From the NCBI RefSeq assembly GCF_002368035.1, contig NZ_AP018222.1:186001-250000 (forward strand): a DNA stretch of 64,000 nt, given 5' to 3'. Position 1 is the first letter of the stretch, and each line of letters opens with the position of its first letter. The notes beneath the pieces are model-generated. The model was not told where the DNA came from. It saw only the letters and a program-made list of their open reading frames with translations, and ran no database searches. Position numbers and translations under genes: made by a program. Source of the stretch: Nostoc linckia NIES-25 (GTDB lineage: Bacteria; Cyanobacteriota; Cyanobacteriia; Cyanobacteriales; Nostocaceae). Shown one piece after another: positions 18,701-28,333 of the stretch.

Positions 18701-21700
18701 CCAGAAGATTATGATACTTTACTAACACAATTACAAGTATTAGGTAAAATTCCCGACAGAATTATTCATTTGTGGAGTATCACAGCATACGAGCAGACAC
18801 AGGGGAGAATAGAATATTTTGAAAAGTGTCAAAATCTGGGTTTTTATAGTCTATTATTCCTTGCACAATCTCTTGAAAAACAGGAAATTACTCAACCAAT
18901 AAAGATTTTTGTTGTCACAAATAATATACACGACGTGACAGGTGTTGAGAGCTTAAATCCAGAACAGGCAACTATATTAGGAATGTGTAAAGTCATTCCC
19001 CAAGAGTATGCAAATATTACTTGCCGCAGTATAGATATCGGTAGTATTGAAGAGAATATAGACCAACTAATAGCGGAGGTATGCAACGAATCATCGGATT
19101 TAGCGATCGCTTACCGCAGACATCATCGCTGGATACAGACTTTTGAGCCAATTTCTGGAGATGATTCTGCATCCGACTTGGATTTTGGTCTTAAAGATGG
19201 CGTATATCTAATTACTGGTGGCTTGGGTGGTATAGGTCTGGAACTGGCTGCATACCTGGCAAAAACAGTAAAAGCAAAGCTGATTTTGGTTGGAAGATCC
19301 TTTCTTCCCCAGCGCGATGAATGGCAACAATGGCTAAAAACTCATGGTGAGACAGATGAGGTCAGCCGGAAGATATTGAAAATCCAGGAACTTGAAAAAC
19401 TGGGTGCAGAGGTGATTGCAGAAAGCGCTGATGTTGCCAATGAAGCACAAATGCAAGCAGTAATTGATCGAGGTGGCGATCGCTTTGGTAAAATTAACGG
19501 AGTTATCCATGCAGCAGGCATTAAATTATTAGGAACCATTCGAGAAATAAATCGCAGTGAATGTGAAAAGCAACTGCAAGCAAATGGTCAGGGACTATTT
19601 GTTTTAGAAAAAGTTTTACAAGGAATAGAGCTTGATTTTTGTATATTGATATCTTCTTTATCATCAATGTTGGGTGCATTAGGTATGGCAGCTTATCCAG
19701 CAACGCATTTATTTACTGATGCCTTTGTTTATAAACATAATCAAACAAACCCAACACTTTGGCTCGGTGTAAATTGGGATAATTGGCTCACCAATCAACT
19801 TGCTGAAGAATTAGCTGGCAAATCAGAAAGTGCAAATGATGTATTTATGACAGCTAGCGAAGGTGTAGAGGTATTTAAACGTGTATTATCTATAAAAAAT
19901 CTAACTCAAGTAGTTGTTTCAACCACTAATTTACCAGCTAGAATAAAACGCTGGGTTGGGCGTGAATCATTACAAAATTCTAAATCTTCGCTGCCAGCAC
20001 ACTCTAGACCAAACTTACACAATATTTATGTTGCTCCGAGAAATGAGACTGAGCAAATTCTCGCTAACATTTGGCAAGAAGTTTTGGGATTTGAACGAGT
20101 AGGTATATACGATAACTTTTTGGAGTTAGGAGGAGATTCTCTCCTCAGCATTCAAGTTACAGCTAGAGCAAATAAAGCGGGGTTACGTCTTAACAATCAA
20201 CATTTATTTGAATATCCAACGGTTGCAGAATTAGCAGAAATAGCAAGCAGAACTCAGAATGTTTTGAGCGAACAAGGATTAGTACAAGGAGAAATACCTT
20301 TAACGCCTATTCAACACTGGTTTTTTGAACAGAATTTAGTCGATAAACATTATTGGAACCAAGCTATCTTACTAGAAGTACAACAACCTATTGTTCCAGC
20401 TTTATTGACCCAGGCAATACAATATTTGCTCGTACATCATGATGCCTTGCGTTTACGTTATGTCGAAAATGAATCTGGCGTCCAGCAAATTAATACCCTT
20501 CCTGATGAATTTGTGCCCTTTGTGCAAATAGATTTGTCAGCAGTACCAGATTTGTTGCAAGAATCTGCTTTTGAATCAGCTGCTAATCAGTTGCAAGCAT
20601 CTCTGAATCTTTTATCAGGGCCGCTTTTACAGATTGCTCTTTTTGACTTAGGAACTAAGCAACCTCAACGATTACTATTTGCGATTCATCATTTAGTAGT
20701 TGATGTTGGCTCTTGGCGAATTTTACTCGATGATTTAGAAACAGCATACCAACAGTTAAATGAAGGCAAAGCAATTCAATTGCCAGCCAAAACAACCTCC
20801 TTCAAACAGTGGGCGGAACGGTTAATTAAATATGCCAAATCTACAGAATTGCAATGGGAAGAAGTTTATTGGTTGTCAGCTTCTCGTGAGTCGGTATCAC
20901 CGTTACCCGTAGATTATCCACAAGGGTCAAACACTGTAGCATCAGCAGAAACGATATCAATAACACTGAGTGTTGCAGAAACCCAAAGATTACTAGAAGA
21001 AGTGACAGTAACCTATCGAGTTCAAATGGAGGAAATTCTATTATTTGCTTTAAGACAAGTAATTAGTAAATGGACTGGGACAGAATCACTGTTGGTTGAT
21101 TTAGAAGGAAATGGCAGAGAGGTAATTTTTGATGATATAGACGTAGCTCGGACTGTCGGTTGGTTCACTAATATTGCTCCGGCATTTTTAGATTTTGAGG
21201 AAACCGATCGGCCAGGGGAAGCATTAAAATTAGTGAAAGAGCAACTACGGAATTTTCCAAATCAAGGTCTTGGTTATGGCGTGCTGCGATATTTGAGTGA
21301 TGATTTAATCGTTACTGAAAAAATACGTTTATTACAACGAGCAGAAATTATTTTTCTTTACCTTGGTAACTTGCAAGAAACCTTGCCAAAATCTTCTTTG
21401 TGGAAGCTATCTCAAAAATCTTGCGGAAATGTTGTTAGTTTGCAAGGAAAGCGCAGCCATTTATTAGAAATTAATGCTTTGATTGTTGACGATCGCCTAA
21501 AAGTTGATTGGATTTATAGCACAAATATGCATCAAACAGAGACAGTTAAAAAATTGACTGAAGACTTTGTAGAAACTTTGCGATCGCTAATTAATGATTG
21601 TCAATCTTCTGCCTTAGAAAATTACACGCCTTCTGATTTTGCAGAATTTAAATCCAGCCAGTGGAGTCAGGCTGATATTGATAATATTTTGGCAAAAATT

Positions 21701-21712
21701 GATAATTCTTAA
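15707..21712 (+). CDS. PKS module KS-AT-KR-ACP with a C-terminal epimerization domain
   Basis: About 2001 residues. Ketosynthase (TACSTSL, Cys near 180; EAHGTGT; NIGHLD), acyltransferase (GHSIGEY near 645 and SHAFHS, both malonyl-type), ketoreductase (TGGLGGIG near 1170), ACP (LGGDSLLS near 1477), then a full epimerization domain from about 1530 (PLTPIQHWFF, HHLVVDVGSWR, VGWFTN, GYGVLRY). The C-terminal tail YTPSDF...ADIDNILAKI is a COM-type donor that fits the C domain of the protein at 22681. In the KR the catalytic Tyr is present (AAYPATH), but the Lys position reads LQANGQG where the other KRs have APKVKG, and the Asn is His, so reduction may be lost. An E domain after a malonyl-extending ACP is unusual. 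The ATG at 15707 follows AAGGA. An in-frame repeat lies between KS and AT. Confidence 0.94.
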   Translation: MSRVETSESIEEVAIIGMAGRFPGAKNIADFWENLKSGVESVSIFTDDELISAGINPALLNDKNYIKSGSILEDIELFDAAFFDFNPKEAETTDPQHRVFLECAWEALENAGYDSTRCESRIGVYAGASQSHYLSFNLNTDSVGSAKCYQTSIGNEKDFLTTRVSYKLNLTGPSLTVQTACSTSLVAVSLACQSLLNYQCDMALAGGVSINLPQKTGYLHEPGGTLSPDGHCYAFDAKAQGITIGNGVGIVVLKRLSEAIADGDCIHAVIKGAAINNDGSAKVGFTAPSVDGQAEAIAEAMMLASVEPDTISYIEAHGTGTPLGDPIEIAALTQVFRAGTDKKGFCAIGSVKTNIGHLDATAGVAGLIKTVLALKHKEIPPSLNFQQPNPQIDFANSPFYVNTKLTEWKQGITPRRAGVSSLGMGGTNAHVILEEAPGKQGSREKSERRLPPIGTSEGAGEQGRKYQLLVLSAKTESALEIATHNLIQHLQQHPEINFADLAYTLQVGRRQFNHRRILVCENSQDALSAFQEQVSQRVITNFQQNTHPAIAFMFPGQSAQYVDMGKELYQNEAIFREQVDRCCSILKPHLGLDLRSLLYPEESEVEATAEKLKQTDIAQPALFVIEYALAQLWISWGISPSAMIGHSIGEYVAASLANVISLEDALALVAMRGKLMQQMSPGAMLAVSLPEAEVISLLNANLSLAAINAPGSCVVAGTYAAVDALEEQLTAKGIEYRRLHTSHAFHSQMMEPLKERFVREVKKIKLNPPQIPFISNVTGTWITAEQATDANYWARHLRQTVNFSGGISQLLREKNRILLEVGPGRTLYTFAKKCALPTTEQVLLTSLRHPQEQKSDVAFLLNTLGRLWLAGVEINWSGFYTNECRYRIPLPTYPFERQRYWIEREKTANNLVEFDGKNPNISDWFYVRTWKQAILPPRVKSAKSVEQKLCWLVFGNADKYGRKIAQCLEDSGHDVVTVELKEQFHQISDRQFTLNPQQPEDYDTLLTQLQVLGKIPDRIIHLWSITAYEQTQGRIEYFEKCQNLGFYSLLFLAQSLEKQEITQPIKIFVVTNNIHDVTGVESLNPEQATILGMCKVIPQEYANITCRSIDIGSIEENIDQLIAEVCNESSDLAIAYRRHHRWIQTFEPISGDDSASDLDFGLKDGVYLITGGLGGIGLELAAYLAKTVKAKLILVGRSFLPQRDEWQQWLKTHGETDEVSRKILKIQELEKLGAEVIAESADVANEAQMQAVIDRGGDRFGKINGVIHAAGIKLLGTIREINRSECEKQLQANGQGLFVLEKVLQGIELDFCILISSLSSMLGALGMAAYPATHLFTDAFVYKHNQTNPTLWLGVNWDNWLTNQLAEELAGKSESANDVFMTASEGVEVFKRVLSIKNLTQVVVSTTNLPARIKRWVGRESLQNSKSSLPAHSRPNLHNIYVAPRNETEQILANIWQEVLGFERVGIYDNFLELGGDSLLSIQVTARANKAGLRLNNQHLFEYPTVAELAEIASRTQNVLSEQGLVQGEIPLTPIQHWFFEQNLVDKHYWNQAILLEVQQPIVPALLTQAIQYLLVHHDALRLRYVENESGVQQINTLPDEFVPFVQIDLSAVPDLLQESAFESAANQLQASLNLLSGPLLQIALFDLGTKQPQRLLFAIHHLVVDVGSWRILLDDLETAYQQLNEGKAIQLPAKTTSFKQWAERLIKYAKSTELQWEEVYWLSASRESVSPLPVDYPQGSNTVASAETISITLSVAETQRLLEEVTVTYRVQMEEILLFALRQVISKWTGTESLLVDLEGNGREVIFDDIDVARTVGWFTNIAPAFLDFEETDRPGEALKLVKEQLRNFPNQGLGYGVLRYLSDDLIVTEKIRLLQRAEIIFLYLGNLQETLPKSSLWKLSQKSCGNVVSLQGKRSHLLEINALIVDDRLKVDWIYSTNMHQTETVKKLTEDFVETLRSLINDCQSSALENYTPSDFAEFKSSQWSQADIDNILAKIDNS
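17019..17099 (+). repeat. In-frame repeat block in the KS-AT linker (first PKS)
   Basis: GGGAAGCAGGGAAGCAGAG, a palindromic TCCGAGCGGAGGCTTCCTCC segment and GGAGCAGGGGAGC encode a Gly/Arg/Glu-rich linker directly after the KS end EEAP. Shorter versions sit at the same place in the PKS genes at 42739 and 49171. The block is absent in the other two. Confidence 0.75.
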
Positions 21713-21761
21713 AATTCGTTTTTTCACAAATGTTTACTCATGATTTATAGGAGCGATCGTA

Positions 21762-22658
21762 GTGAAACTAGATAAAACAATTTTTTCAAATTTATATCAT
21801 CAGTTAATGCTATTTCTCCACCGTAAGGATTTAAGTAAATTATTATCATTGTATGACTGTAAATGGAACCCTCATTTGTTTGGTCAGCGTTATCAATTTC
21901 ATTTTGCACCTTTAAGAACTAAAAAATTAAAAATTCTGGAAATAGGTATAGGTGGTCTTGAAGTTGGCGTATCTGGTGGTTATGCCGACGATCCATATTC
22001 TGGTGGTGAATCTTTAAGAATGTGGAAAAATTATTTTACTAATAGTATGATTTATGGTATTGATATTGTAGATAAAAGAGCTTTAGAGTCAGACAGAATT
22101 AAAATTTTTCAAGGAAGCCAAGACGATGAGGTTTTTTTGAAAAAAGTTGTCAAAGAAACAGGAAAATTAGACATCATAATTGATGATGGTAGTCATCATA
22201 ATGACCATGTAATTAAAACATTCAAAGTTCTGTTTCCGGAACTTAATGATGGTGGAATTTATATAATTGAAGATACTCATACTTCTTATATACCCAGTTA
22301 CGAAAATTGGTCTAAGTTCTCGGACGATCCTGAGCCTCCCGAATGGTCGCAATATGGGGGAAGCTTAGATTTATACGACCCCAAAACCATGATAAATTTT
22401 TTTAAAAGACTAGTTGACTGTTTAAGCCATCAGGAATTTTTCCATCCTGGATATTTACCTAATTATTTCGATGAACATATTGTTGGTATACATTTTTATC
22501 GCAATCAAATTTTTATTTATAAAGGAAATAACGCGGAACCAGGAAATGTGATGGAAAACAACGTATTAAGACCAGAATTTTTACAAGAAATCGGTATAGA
22601 TTCAGCCCATGAATTAGGTTTATTTTTTCCAATAATTGACGATCCTACGAAATTATAA
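21762..22658 (+). CDS. MycE/TylF-like SAM-dependent methyltransferase
   Basis: 298 residues starting at GTG with AGGAG about 8 nt upstream. LKILEIGIGG is the SAM-binding motif. IIIDDGSHHNDHVIKTFKVL followed by GGIYIIEDTHTSY is the signature of the metal-dependent O-methyltransferases around MycE (mycinamicin) and the macrocin O-methyltransferase/cephalosporin hydroxylase-like group. The DD and HH residues probably bind Mg. In that family the target is usually a sugar hydroxyl, but no glycosyltransferase is visible here, so a hydroxyl created by one of the oxygenases or a KR is a possible target. It lies between the PKS and the Gly-module NRPS, 22 nt before the latter. Confidence 0.75.
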   Translation: MKLDKTIFSNLYHQLMLFLHRKDLSKLLSLYDCKWNPHLFGQRYQFHFAPLRTKKLKILEIGIGGLEVGVSGGYADDPYSGGESLRMWKNYFTNSMIYGIDIVDKRALESDRIKIFQGSQDDEVFLKKVVKETGKLDIIIDDGSHHNDHVIKTFKVLFPELNDGGIYIIEDTHTSYIPSYENWSKFSDDPEPPEWSQYGGSLDLYDPKTMINFFKRLVDCLSHQEFFHPGYLPNYFDEHIVGIHFYRNQIFIYKGNNAEPGNVMENNVLRPEFLQEIGIDSAHELGLFFPIIDDPTKL

Positions 22659-22680
22659 AAATAATATTTATATTGATAAA

Positions 22681-25600
22681 ATGAAAAATATTGAAGATTT
22701 TTATCCACTTTCTCCGATCCAACAGGGCATATTATTTCACAGCCTTTATGCCCCAGACTCAGCAGTTTACTGCGAAGTTTTCAGTTGTAATATCCAAGGA
22801 CAACTGAATATTTCAGCATTTAAGCAAGCTTGGGAACAATTGCTAGAACGTCATGCGATTTTACGAACGTCTTTTGTTTGGGAAGGTTTAAAAGAACCTG
22901 CTCAGATTGTACATAAGCAAGTTCAGTTGCCTTGGGAGAAACAAGATTGGCGTGGAATCGAAAATATTACGCAGCAAAAGCGTATCGAAAGTTTTTTAGC
23001 CGCAGAACAACAGCGCAGTTTTGATATTTCCCAACCACCGTTGATGCGGTTAACTCTGATTCAATTAGCCGAAAACAACTATGAATTTGTTTGGAGTCAA
23101 CATCACTTGTTACTGGATGGGTGGTCTTCATCTTTGGTGATGGATGAAGTTTTTGCGTTTTACAAAGCATTTAGCCAGAATCAAAATTTCTCTTTAAAAA
23201 AACCTCGCCCTTACCGAGATTATATAGCTTACCTACAACAGCAGAATCTTTCCAAAAGTGAGACTTTCTGGCGACAGTATTTGCAACAGTTTACAGTAAA
23301 TACTCCTTTGGGTGTAGACTACACCTCTAGTAATTTGCCTGATGAAAATAAAGAATATAAACAACAGCAAATTAAACTATCAACAACTGAAACATTAGCA
23401 TTGCAGTCTTTTGCACGACGGGAACAGCTAACTTTAAATACTTTAATACAGGGCACATGGGCTATTCTCTTGAGTCGTTACAGTGGCGAAAACGATGTTG
23501 TTTTTGGAACTGTTGTTTCTGGTCGAGGTAATTTAGCTGAAACTGAATCAATGGTGGGGGTATTAATCAACACTTTGCCACTGCGAGTGCGTGTAAATCC
23601 AGAAGAATTTCTTATTTCTTGGTTAAAGCAACTGCAAATACAGCAAAATGAAACACGCCAGTATGAGCAATCCCCATTAATCAAAATTCAAAAGTGGAGT
23701 GATATACCAACTGGGCAACCTTTGTTTGAAAGTATAGTTAATTTTCAGAATTACCCAATAGATTTTTCTAAATTACAACAAGTCAGCAATTTAAAAATAT
23801 CTAATATTTGTAGTTTTATGCATCCTCATTATCCACTCACTGTTTCGGTGAAGGTGGATTCAGAATTATTATTAGAAATTTTCTATGAAAGCTCTCGGTT
23901 TGAATCAAGTACAATTGCTCGGATGTTGGGGCATTTTTGTACATTATTATTGGGTATGACAGCCAGCCACCAACATCGTGTTAAAGATTTGCCGTTGCTG
24001 ACTGCACAAGAACATCACCAATTATTAGTAGATTGGAATAATACCCAACTTGATTATCCTCAAAAGTGTATTTATCAGTTATTTGAAGCGCAAGTAGAAA
24101 AAACACCTAATGCAGTAGCAGCAGTATTTGAAAACGAGAAATTAACCTATGGCGAACTCAACGCCAGAGCGAATCAATTAGCGCATTATTTACAACAACT
24201 GGGAGTAAAGCCGGAAGTTTTGGTAGGGATTTGTGTAGAACGTTCCCTGAATATGCTTATCGGATTATTAGCCGTACTCAAAGTAGGTGGAGCATACATT
24301 CCACTAGATCCGAGTTATCCAAAGGAACGATTAGCATTTATTTTAGAAGATGCCCAAGCCCCAGTATTGCTAACTCAAACTTCGCTTTTAGAAGTACTAC
24401 CACAATACAAAACTCAAGTTGTTTGTTTAGATGCACATTGGCAGAAGATTGCACAACAAAGTCAGGAGAATTTATTTTCTGAACTAACTACTAATAACCT
24501 AGCTTATGTCATCTATACATCTGGCTCCACAGGCAAACCGAAAGGCGTACAAATTCCTCACAGCGCTTTGAGCAACTTTTTGTACTCCATGAAACAAACA
24601 CCAGGATTAACCGAAAATGATACTTTGCTGGCAGTTACGACTTATTCTTTTGATATTGCTGCCTTAGAACTTTTTCTGCCAATTATAGTTGGTGGCTGTT
24701 TGGTAATTGCTAGTCGAGAAATAGCCTCAGACGGAATACAGTTGTTAGCAAAAATAACAGAGTCCAAAGCAACAGTTATGCAAGCGACACCAGCAACTTG
24801 GCAATTACTTTTAACAGCGGGCTGGAGTGGCAATAATCAATTAAAAATTCTCTGTGGGGGAGAAGCTTTACCTGGATATTTAGCCAATCAATTATTACAT
24901 CGGTGTGCCTCTTTATGGAATATGTACGGCCCTACAGAAACTACGATTTGGTCAGCAACATCTGAGGTAGGAAGTGATAGGAAAATTATACCGATTAGTG
25001 GCGCGATCGCTAATACGCAACTTTACATTTTAGACCAATACAACCAGTTAGTTCCTGTGGGAGTAGCAGGGGAATTGCATATCGGTGGCGACGGACTTGC
25101 ACGAGGTTATTTCAACCGTCCTGATTTGACAGCAGAGAAATTTATACCAAATCCATTTAGTGAAAAAGCTACGCGTTTATATAAAACAGGAGATTTAGCC
25201 CGCTATTTAGCAAATGGAGAAATCGAATATATTGGTCGAATTGACCACCAAGTAAAAGTCCGTGGTTTTCGTATTGAACTAGGAGAAATTGAAGCACTCC
25301 TCACCCAACATTCCGCAGTCCGAGAAGCCGTAGTTGTAGTACGTAAAGATTCATTAGATTCTGAACGAATAGTCGCTTATTTAGTCCCTGAAAGCCAACA
25401 AACATTAACAGTTTCTGAACTACGTAGCTTTTTGGAGTCAAAATTACCAAGCTACATGATGCCAACAAATTTTGTAATTTTAGAGGCACTACCGCTAACA
25501 CCTAATGGTAAAGTTGACCGTAAGGCGCTACCTGCACTTGATAAAGTACTTCCAGAATTTGAGGAAAAGTTTGTTGCACCTCAAACCGCTATGGAAAAAC

Positions 25601-28251
25601 AATTAGTGACGATTTGGATGGAAGTACTTGGCTTACAGCAGATAGGAATAAACGACAACTTTTTTGAATTAGGCGGGCACTCACTTTTAGCAACCCAAGT
25701 GATATCTCGTATTAATAAAAATCTTGATATCGAGTTGCCAATACGGCGAATTTTTGAACTACCAACAATCGCAAAATTAGCCAAAAGTCTAGAAGCAAAA
25801 CAGCTAGATATTAACTCACTACCACCAATTGAACGAGTTTCACGAGAGAAAGAACTACCCTTATCTTTTGCTCAAAAAAGATTGTGGTTTCTAGAACAAT
25901 TGGAAAGAGGAAGTTCTACATATAATATGCCAGCTGCCGTTTACCTGAACGGACGTTTAGATATAAGTGCTTTAGAGCAAACTTTTAAAGAACTCTTACG
26001 CCGCCAAGAAGTATTACGCACTAGCTTTAAAAAAGTAAATGGAAATCCCGTACAAATAATTGCTTCATCTGTTTCTATTTCTGTGCCAATCATAGATTTA
26101 AGCGAAATTTCAGCAGAAAAGCAATTTGTTACGGTGCAGCAGTCAATTTTGGAAGAAGCCCAACGCCCTTTTGATTTAACTAAAAGTCCATTGCTGCGAG
26201 TGAATTTATTGCGTTTAGCTGAAGAGTCTTATGTATTAGTGTTAGTAATGCACCACATTATTTCTGATGGTTGGTCAATTGGCGTACTTATTCGTGAATT
26301 ATCTGCGCTTTATGCAGCTTTCACCAAAAAAGAACCTTTATCTTTAGCAGAATTGCCAATTCAATATGCAGACTTCGCCTACTGGCAAAATCAGTGGCTG
26401 CAAGGAGAAGTGATGGAGAAACATTTATCTTATTGGAAACAGCAACTTGCTAACTTACCCCTGCTGGAATTACCTACCGACTATCCGCGTCCTGAAATCC
26501 AAACTTTTCGCGGTAGTACACAACATCTAGAACTATCAAAAGAACTTTGTGAAGAAATTAAGACATTAAGCCGTAAGGAAGGAGTCACTCTATTTATGAC
26601 TCTATTGGCAGCATTTAAAACCTTAATGCATTACTGTACAAAGCAAGATGATATTGTTGTCGGTACTGATGTTGCTAACCGTAATTACCCAGAAACAGAA
26701 AATATTATTGGTTTTTTTGTTAATCAATTAGTATTACGTACCAACCTGGCAGGTAATCCAACTTTTCAGGAATTATTGAAACGCGTTCGGGAAGTGACAT
26801 TGGCTGCTTACGAACATCAAGATATGCCATTTGATCGGTTAGTATTAGCTTTGAAACCAGAACGAGATTTGAGCCGTACACCTCTGTTTCAATCTAAGTT
26901 TGTTCTCCAAAATGCTCCAATACTTCCACTAGAACTCGAAGGCTTGAAGTTGAAAATTGTCGAACAGATTGACAATGGCACAGCTAAGTTTGATTTACTA
27001 CTTACTATGTGGGAAACTGAACAAGGGTTGAGTGGTAGTTTGGAATATAGCACAGACTTATTTAATGCTACTGCGATCGCTAAATTTATTACAGATTATG
27101 AAATAATTTTGCGTGCCGTTGTTGCTCAACCTAATATTAAATTTACGGGCATAAAAGAAATATTGGCAGCAGCAGACAAGCAAAGGCAAGAGGCAAAACA
27201 AGAAGAATTTAAACAAGCCCGCAGTCAAAAATTTAAAGCATTTAAATCGCAACCTAAACCTAAAGTAATTAACTTATCCCCAGAAGAATTAATTACGGAA
27301 TCTTTTTTACAATCTGGAGGTAAACTACCTCTAATTATTTCGTCTAAATTTAGCGATTTAAATTTGCCAATTTGGGCTGAAAAGAATCAGGCATTCATTA
27401 TTAATAACTTGCTTAAATATGGAGGAATTTTATTTAGAGATTTTGCTATTAATCAAAAAGAGGATTTTGAACAATTCGTTAGCGCCGTATGTCCTCAATT
27501 AATGCCTTACACAGAATCTTCCACACCTCGTACTAAATTAAGCGAAAAAGTTTATACTTCTACCGAATTTCCTGCTGACCAAACTATTGCCTTACATAAT
27601 GAGTCATCCTATGCCAATACCTATCCGATGAAGATATGGTTTTGTTGTATAGAACCTGCAAGCCAAGGAGGAGAAACTCCAATTGCTGATGTGAGAAAAG
27701 TATTTCAACGTATTCATCCTCGCATTAGAGAACGCTTTCAAGAAAAAGGCTGGATGTTAGTTCGCAACTATGGAAATGGATTTGGTTTAACTTGGCAAAA
27801 AGTCTATCACACAACAGACAAAACTGTGATGGAAGAATATTGCCGTAATGCTTGTATTGAAGTCGAGTGGAAAGATAACAACCGTTTAAGAACTCGTCAA
27901 GTTCGTCCAGCCATAGCAAAACACCCAAAAACAGGTGAAATGGTTTGGTTTAACCATGTTGTTTTTTGGCATGTATCGAGTTTACAAACACAATTTCGAG
28001 AAAAATTCTTCAGCGAGTTTACAGAAGAAGATTTACCATATAACACTTTTTATGGCGATGGTTCCCCTATTGAAGACTCAGTTATTGCAGAAATTCGTGA
28101 AGCTTATCAACAAGAAATGATTGTTTATCCTTGGCAGAAAGGCGATATATTAATGCTCGATAATATGTTGACAGCCCACGCACGTAATCCCTACTCTGGT
28201 TCGAGAAAAATTCTAACTGCAATGGGCGAACCTTTCCAGCATTATTTTTAA
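22681..28251 (+). CDS. NRPS C-A(Gly)-PCP-C with fused SyrP-like TauD oxygenase
   Basis: About 1856 residues. The N-terminus IEDFYPLSPIQQGILFH is a COM-type acceptor and the start of a C domain (HHLLLDGW near 141) of the kind that follows E domains. The A domain (YTSGSTGKPKG near 612) has a hand-read code D-I-L-Q-L-G-M-I-W, nearly the Gly code DILQLGLIW. Next are PCP (LGGHSLLA near 1000), a second C domain of LCL type (HHIISDGW near 1191), a charged KQRQEAKQEEFKQARSQ linker and a TauD domain from about 1520. That domain has the iron ligands HNE (IALHNESSYAN) and a distal His (TAHARN), like SyrP-type aspartyl beta-hydroxylases. There is no second A domain. The second C would therefore serve the Asn/Asp module of the next protein, and the TauD domain probably hydroxylates that residue. 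The ATG at 22681 keeps the C-domain start and avoids overlap with the methyltransferase gene. Confidence 0.93.
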   Translation: MKNIEDFYPLSPIQQGILFHSLYAPDSAVYCEVFSCNIQGQLNISAFKQAWEQLLERHAILRTSFVWEGLKEPAQIVHKQVQLPWEKQDWRGIENITQQKRIESFLAAEQQRSFDISQPPLMRLTLIQLAENNYEFVWSQHHLLLDGWSSSLVMDEVFAFYKAFSQNQNFSLKKPRPYRDYIAYLQQQNLSKSETFWRQYLQQFTVNTPLGVDYTSSNLPDENKEYKQQQIKLSTTETLALQSFARREQLTLNTLIQGTWAILLSRYSGENDVVFGTVVSGRGNLAETESMVGVLINTLPLRVRVNPEEFLISWLKQLQIQQNETRQYEQSPLIKIQKWSDIPTGQPLFESIVNFQNYPIDFSKLQQVSNLKISNICSFMHPHYPLTVSVKVDSELLLEIFYESSRFESSTIARMLGHFCTLLLGMTASHQHRVKDLPLLTAQEHHQLLVDWNNTQLDYPQKCIYQLFEAQVEKTPNAVAAVFENEKLTYGELNARANQLAHYLQQLGVKPEVLVGICVERSLNMLIGLLAVLKVGGAYIPLDPSYPKERLAFILEDAQAPVLLTQTSLLEVLPQYKTQVVCLDAHWQKIAQQSQENLFSELTTNNLAYVIYTSGSTGKPKGVQIPHSALSNFLYSMKQTPGLTENDTLLAVTTYSFDIAALELFLPIIVGGCLVIASREIASDGIQLLAKITESKATVMQATPATWQLLLTAGWSGNNQLKILCGGEALPGYLANQLLHRCASLWNMYGPTETTIWSATSEVGSDRKIIPISGAIANTQLYILDQYNQLVPVGVAGELHIGGDGLARGYFNRPDLTAEKFIPNPFSEKATRLYKTGDLARYLANGEIEYIGRIDHQVKVRGFRIELGEIEALLTQHSAVREAVVVVRKDSLDSERIVAYLVPESQQTLTVSELRSFLESKLPSYMMPTNFVILEALPLTPNGKVDRKALPALDKVLPEFEEKFVAPQTAMEKQLVTIWMEVLGLQQIGINDNFFELGGHSLLATQVISRINKNLDIELPIRRIFELPTIAKLAKSLEAKQLDINSLPPIERVSREKELPLSFAQKRLWFLEQLERGSSTYNMPAAVYLNGRLDISALEQTFKELLRRQEVLRTSFKKVNGNPVQIIASSVSISVPIIDLSEISAEKQFVTVQQSILEEAQRPFDLTKSPLLRVNLLRLAEESYVLVLVMHHIISDGWSIGVLIRELSALYAAFTKKEPLSLAELPIQYADFAYWQNQWLQGEVMEKHLSYWKQQLANLPLLELPTDYPRPEIQTFRGSTQHLELSKELCEEIKTLSRKEGVTLFMTLLAAFKTLMHYCTKQDDIVVGTDVANRNYPETENIIGFFVNQLVLRTNLAGNPTFQELLKRVREVTLAAYEHQDMPFDRLVLALKPERDLSRTPLFQSKFVLQNAPILPLELEGLKLKIVEQIDNGTAKFDLLLTMWETEQGLSGSLEYSTDLFNATAIAKFITDYEIILRAVVAQPNIKFTGIKEILAAADKQRQEAKQEEFKQARSQKFKAFKSQPKPKVINLSPEELITESFLQSGGKLPLIISSKFSDLNLPIWAEKNQAFIINNLLKYGGILFRDFAINQKEDFEQFVSAVCPQLMPYTESSTPRTKLSEKVYTSTEFPADQTIALHNESSYANTYPMKIWFCCIEPASQGGETPIADVRKVFQRIHPRIRERFQEKGWMLVRNYGNGFGLTWQKVYHTTDKTVMEEYCRNACIEVEWKDNNRLRTRQVRPAIAKHPKTGEMVWFNHVVFWHVSSLQTQFREKFFSEFTEEDLPYNTFYGDGSPIEDSVIAEIREAYQQEMIVYPWQKGDILMLDNMLTAHARNPYSGSRKILTAMGEPFQHYF

Positions 28252-28290
28252 ATAATTATCCACTCATAAAATCCATAGACTAGACAATTT

Positions 28291-28330
28291 CTCTCCCCTC
28301 TCTGTGTCCTCAGCGTCTCTGCGGTTCGTT
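28291..28330 (-). repeat. Dispersed GCAGAG-type repeat (inverted copy)
   Basis: The reverse complement reads AACGAACCGCAGAGACGC followed by TGAGGACACAGAGAGG, matching the repeat at 15601. It fills the spacer just before the start codon at 28334, so the two copies bracket about 12.7 kb of the cluster. Confidence 0.75.
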
Positions 28331-28333
28331 ATC

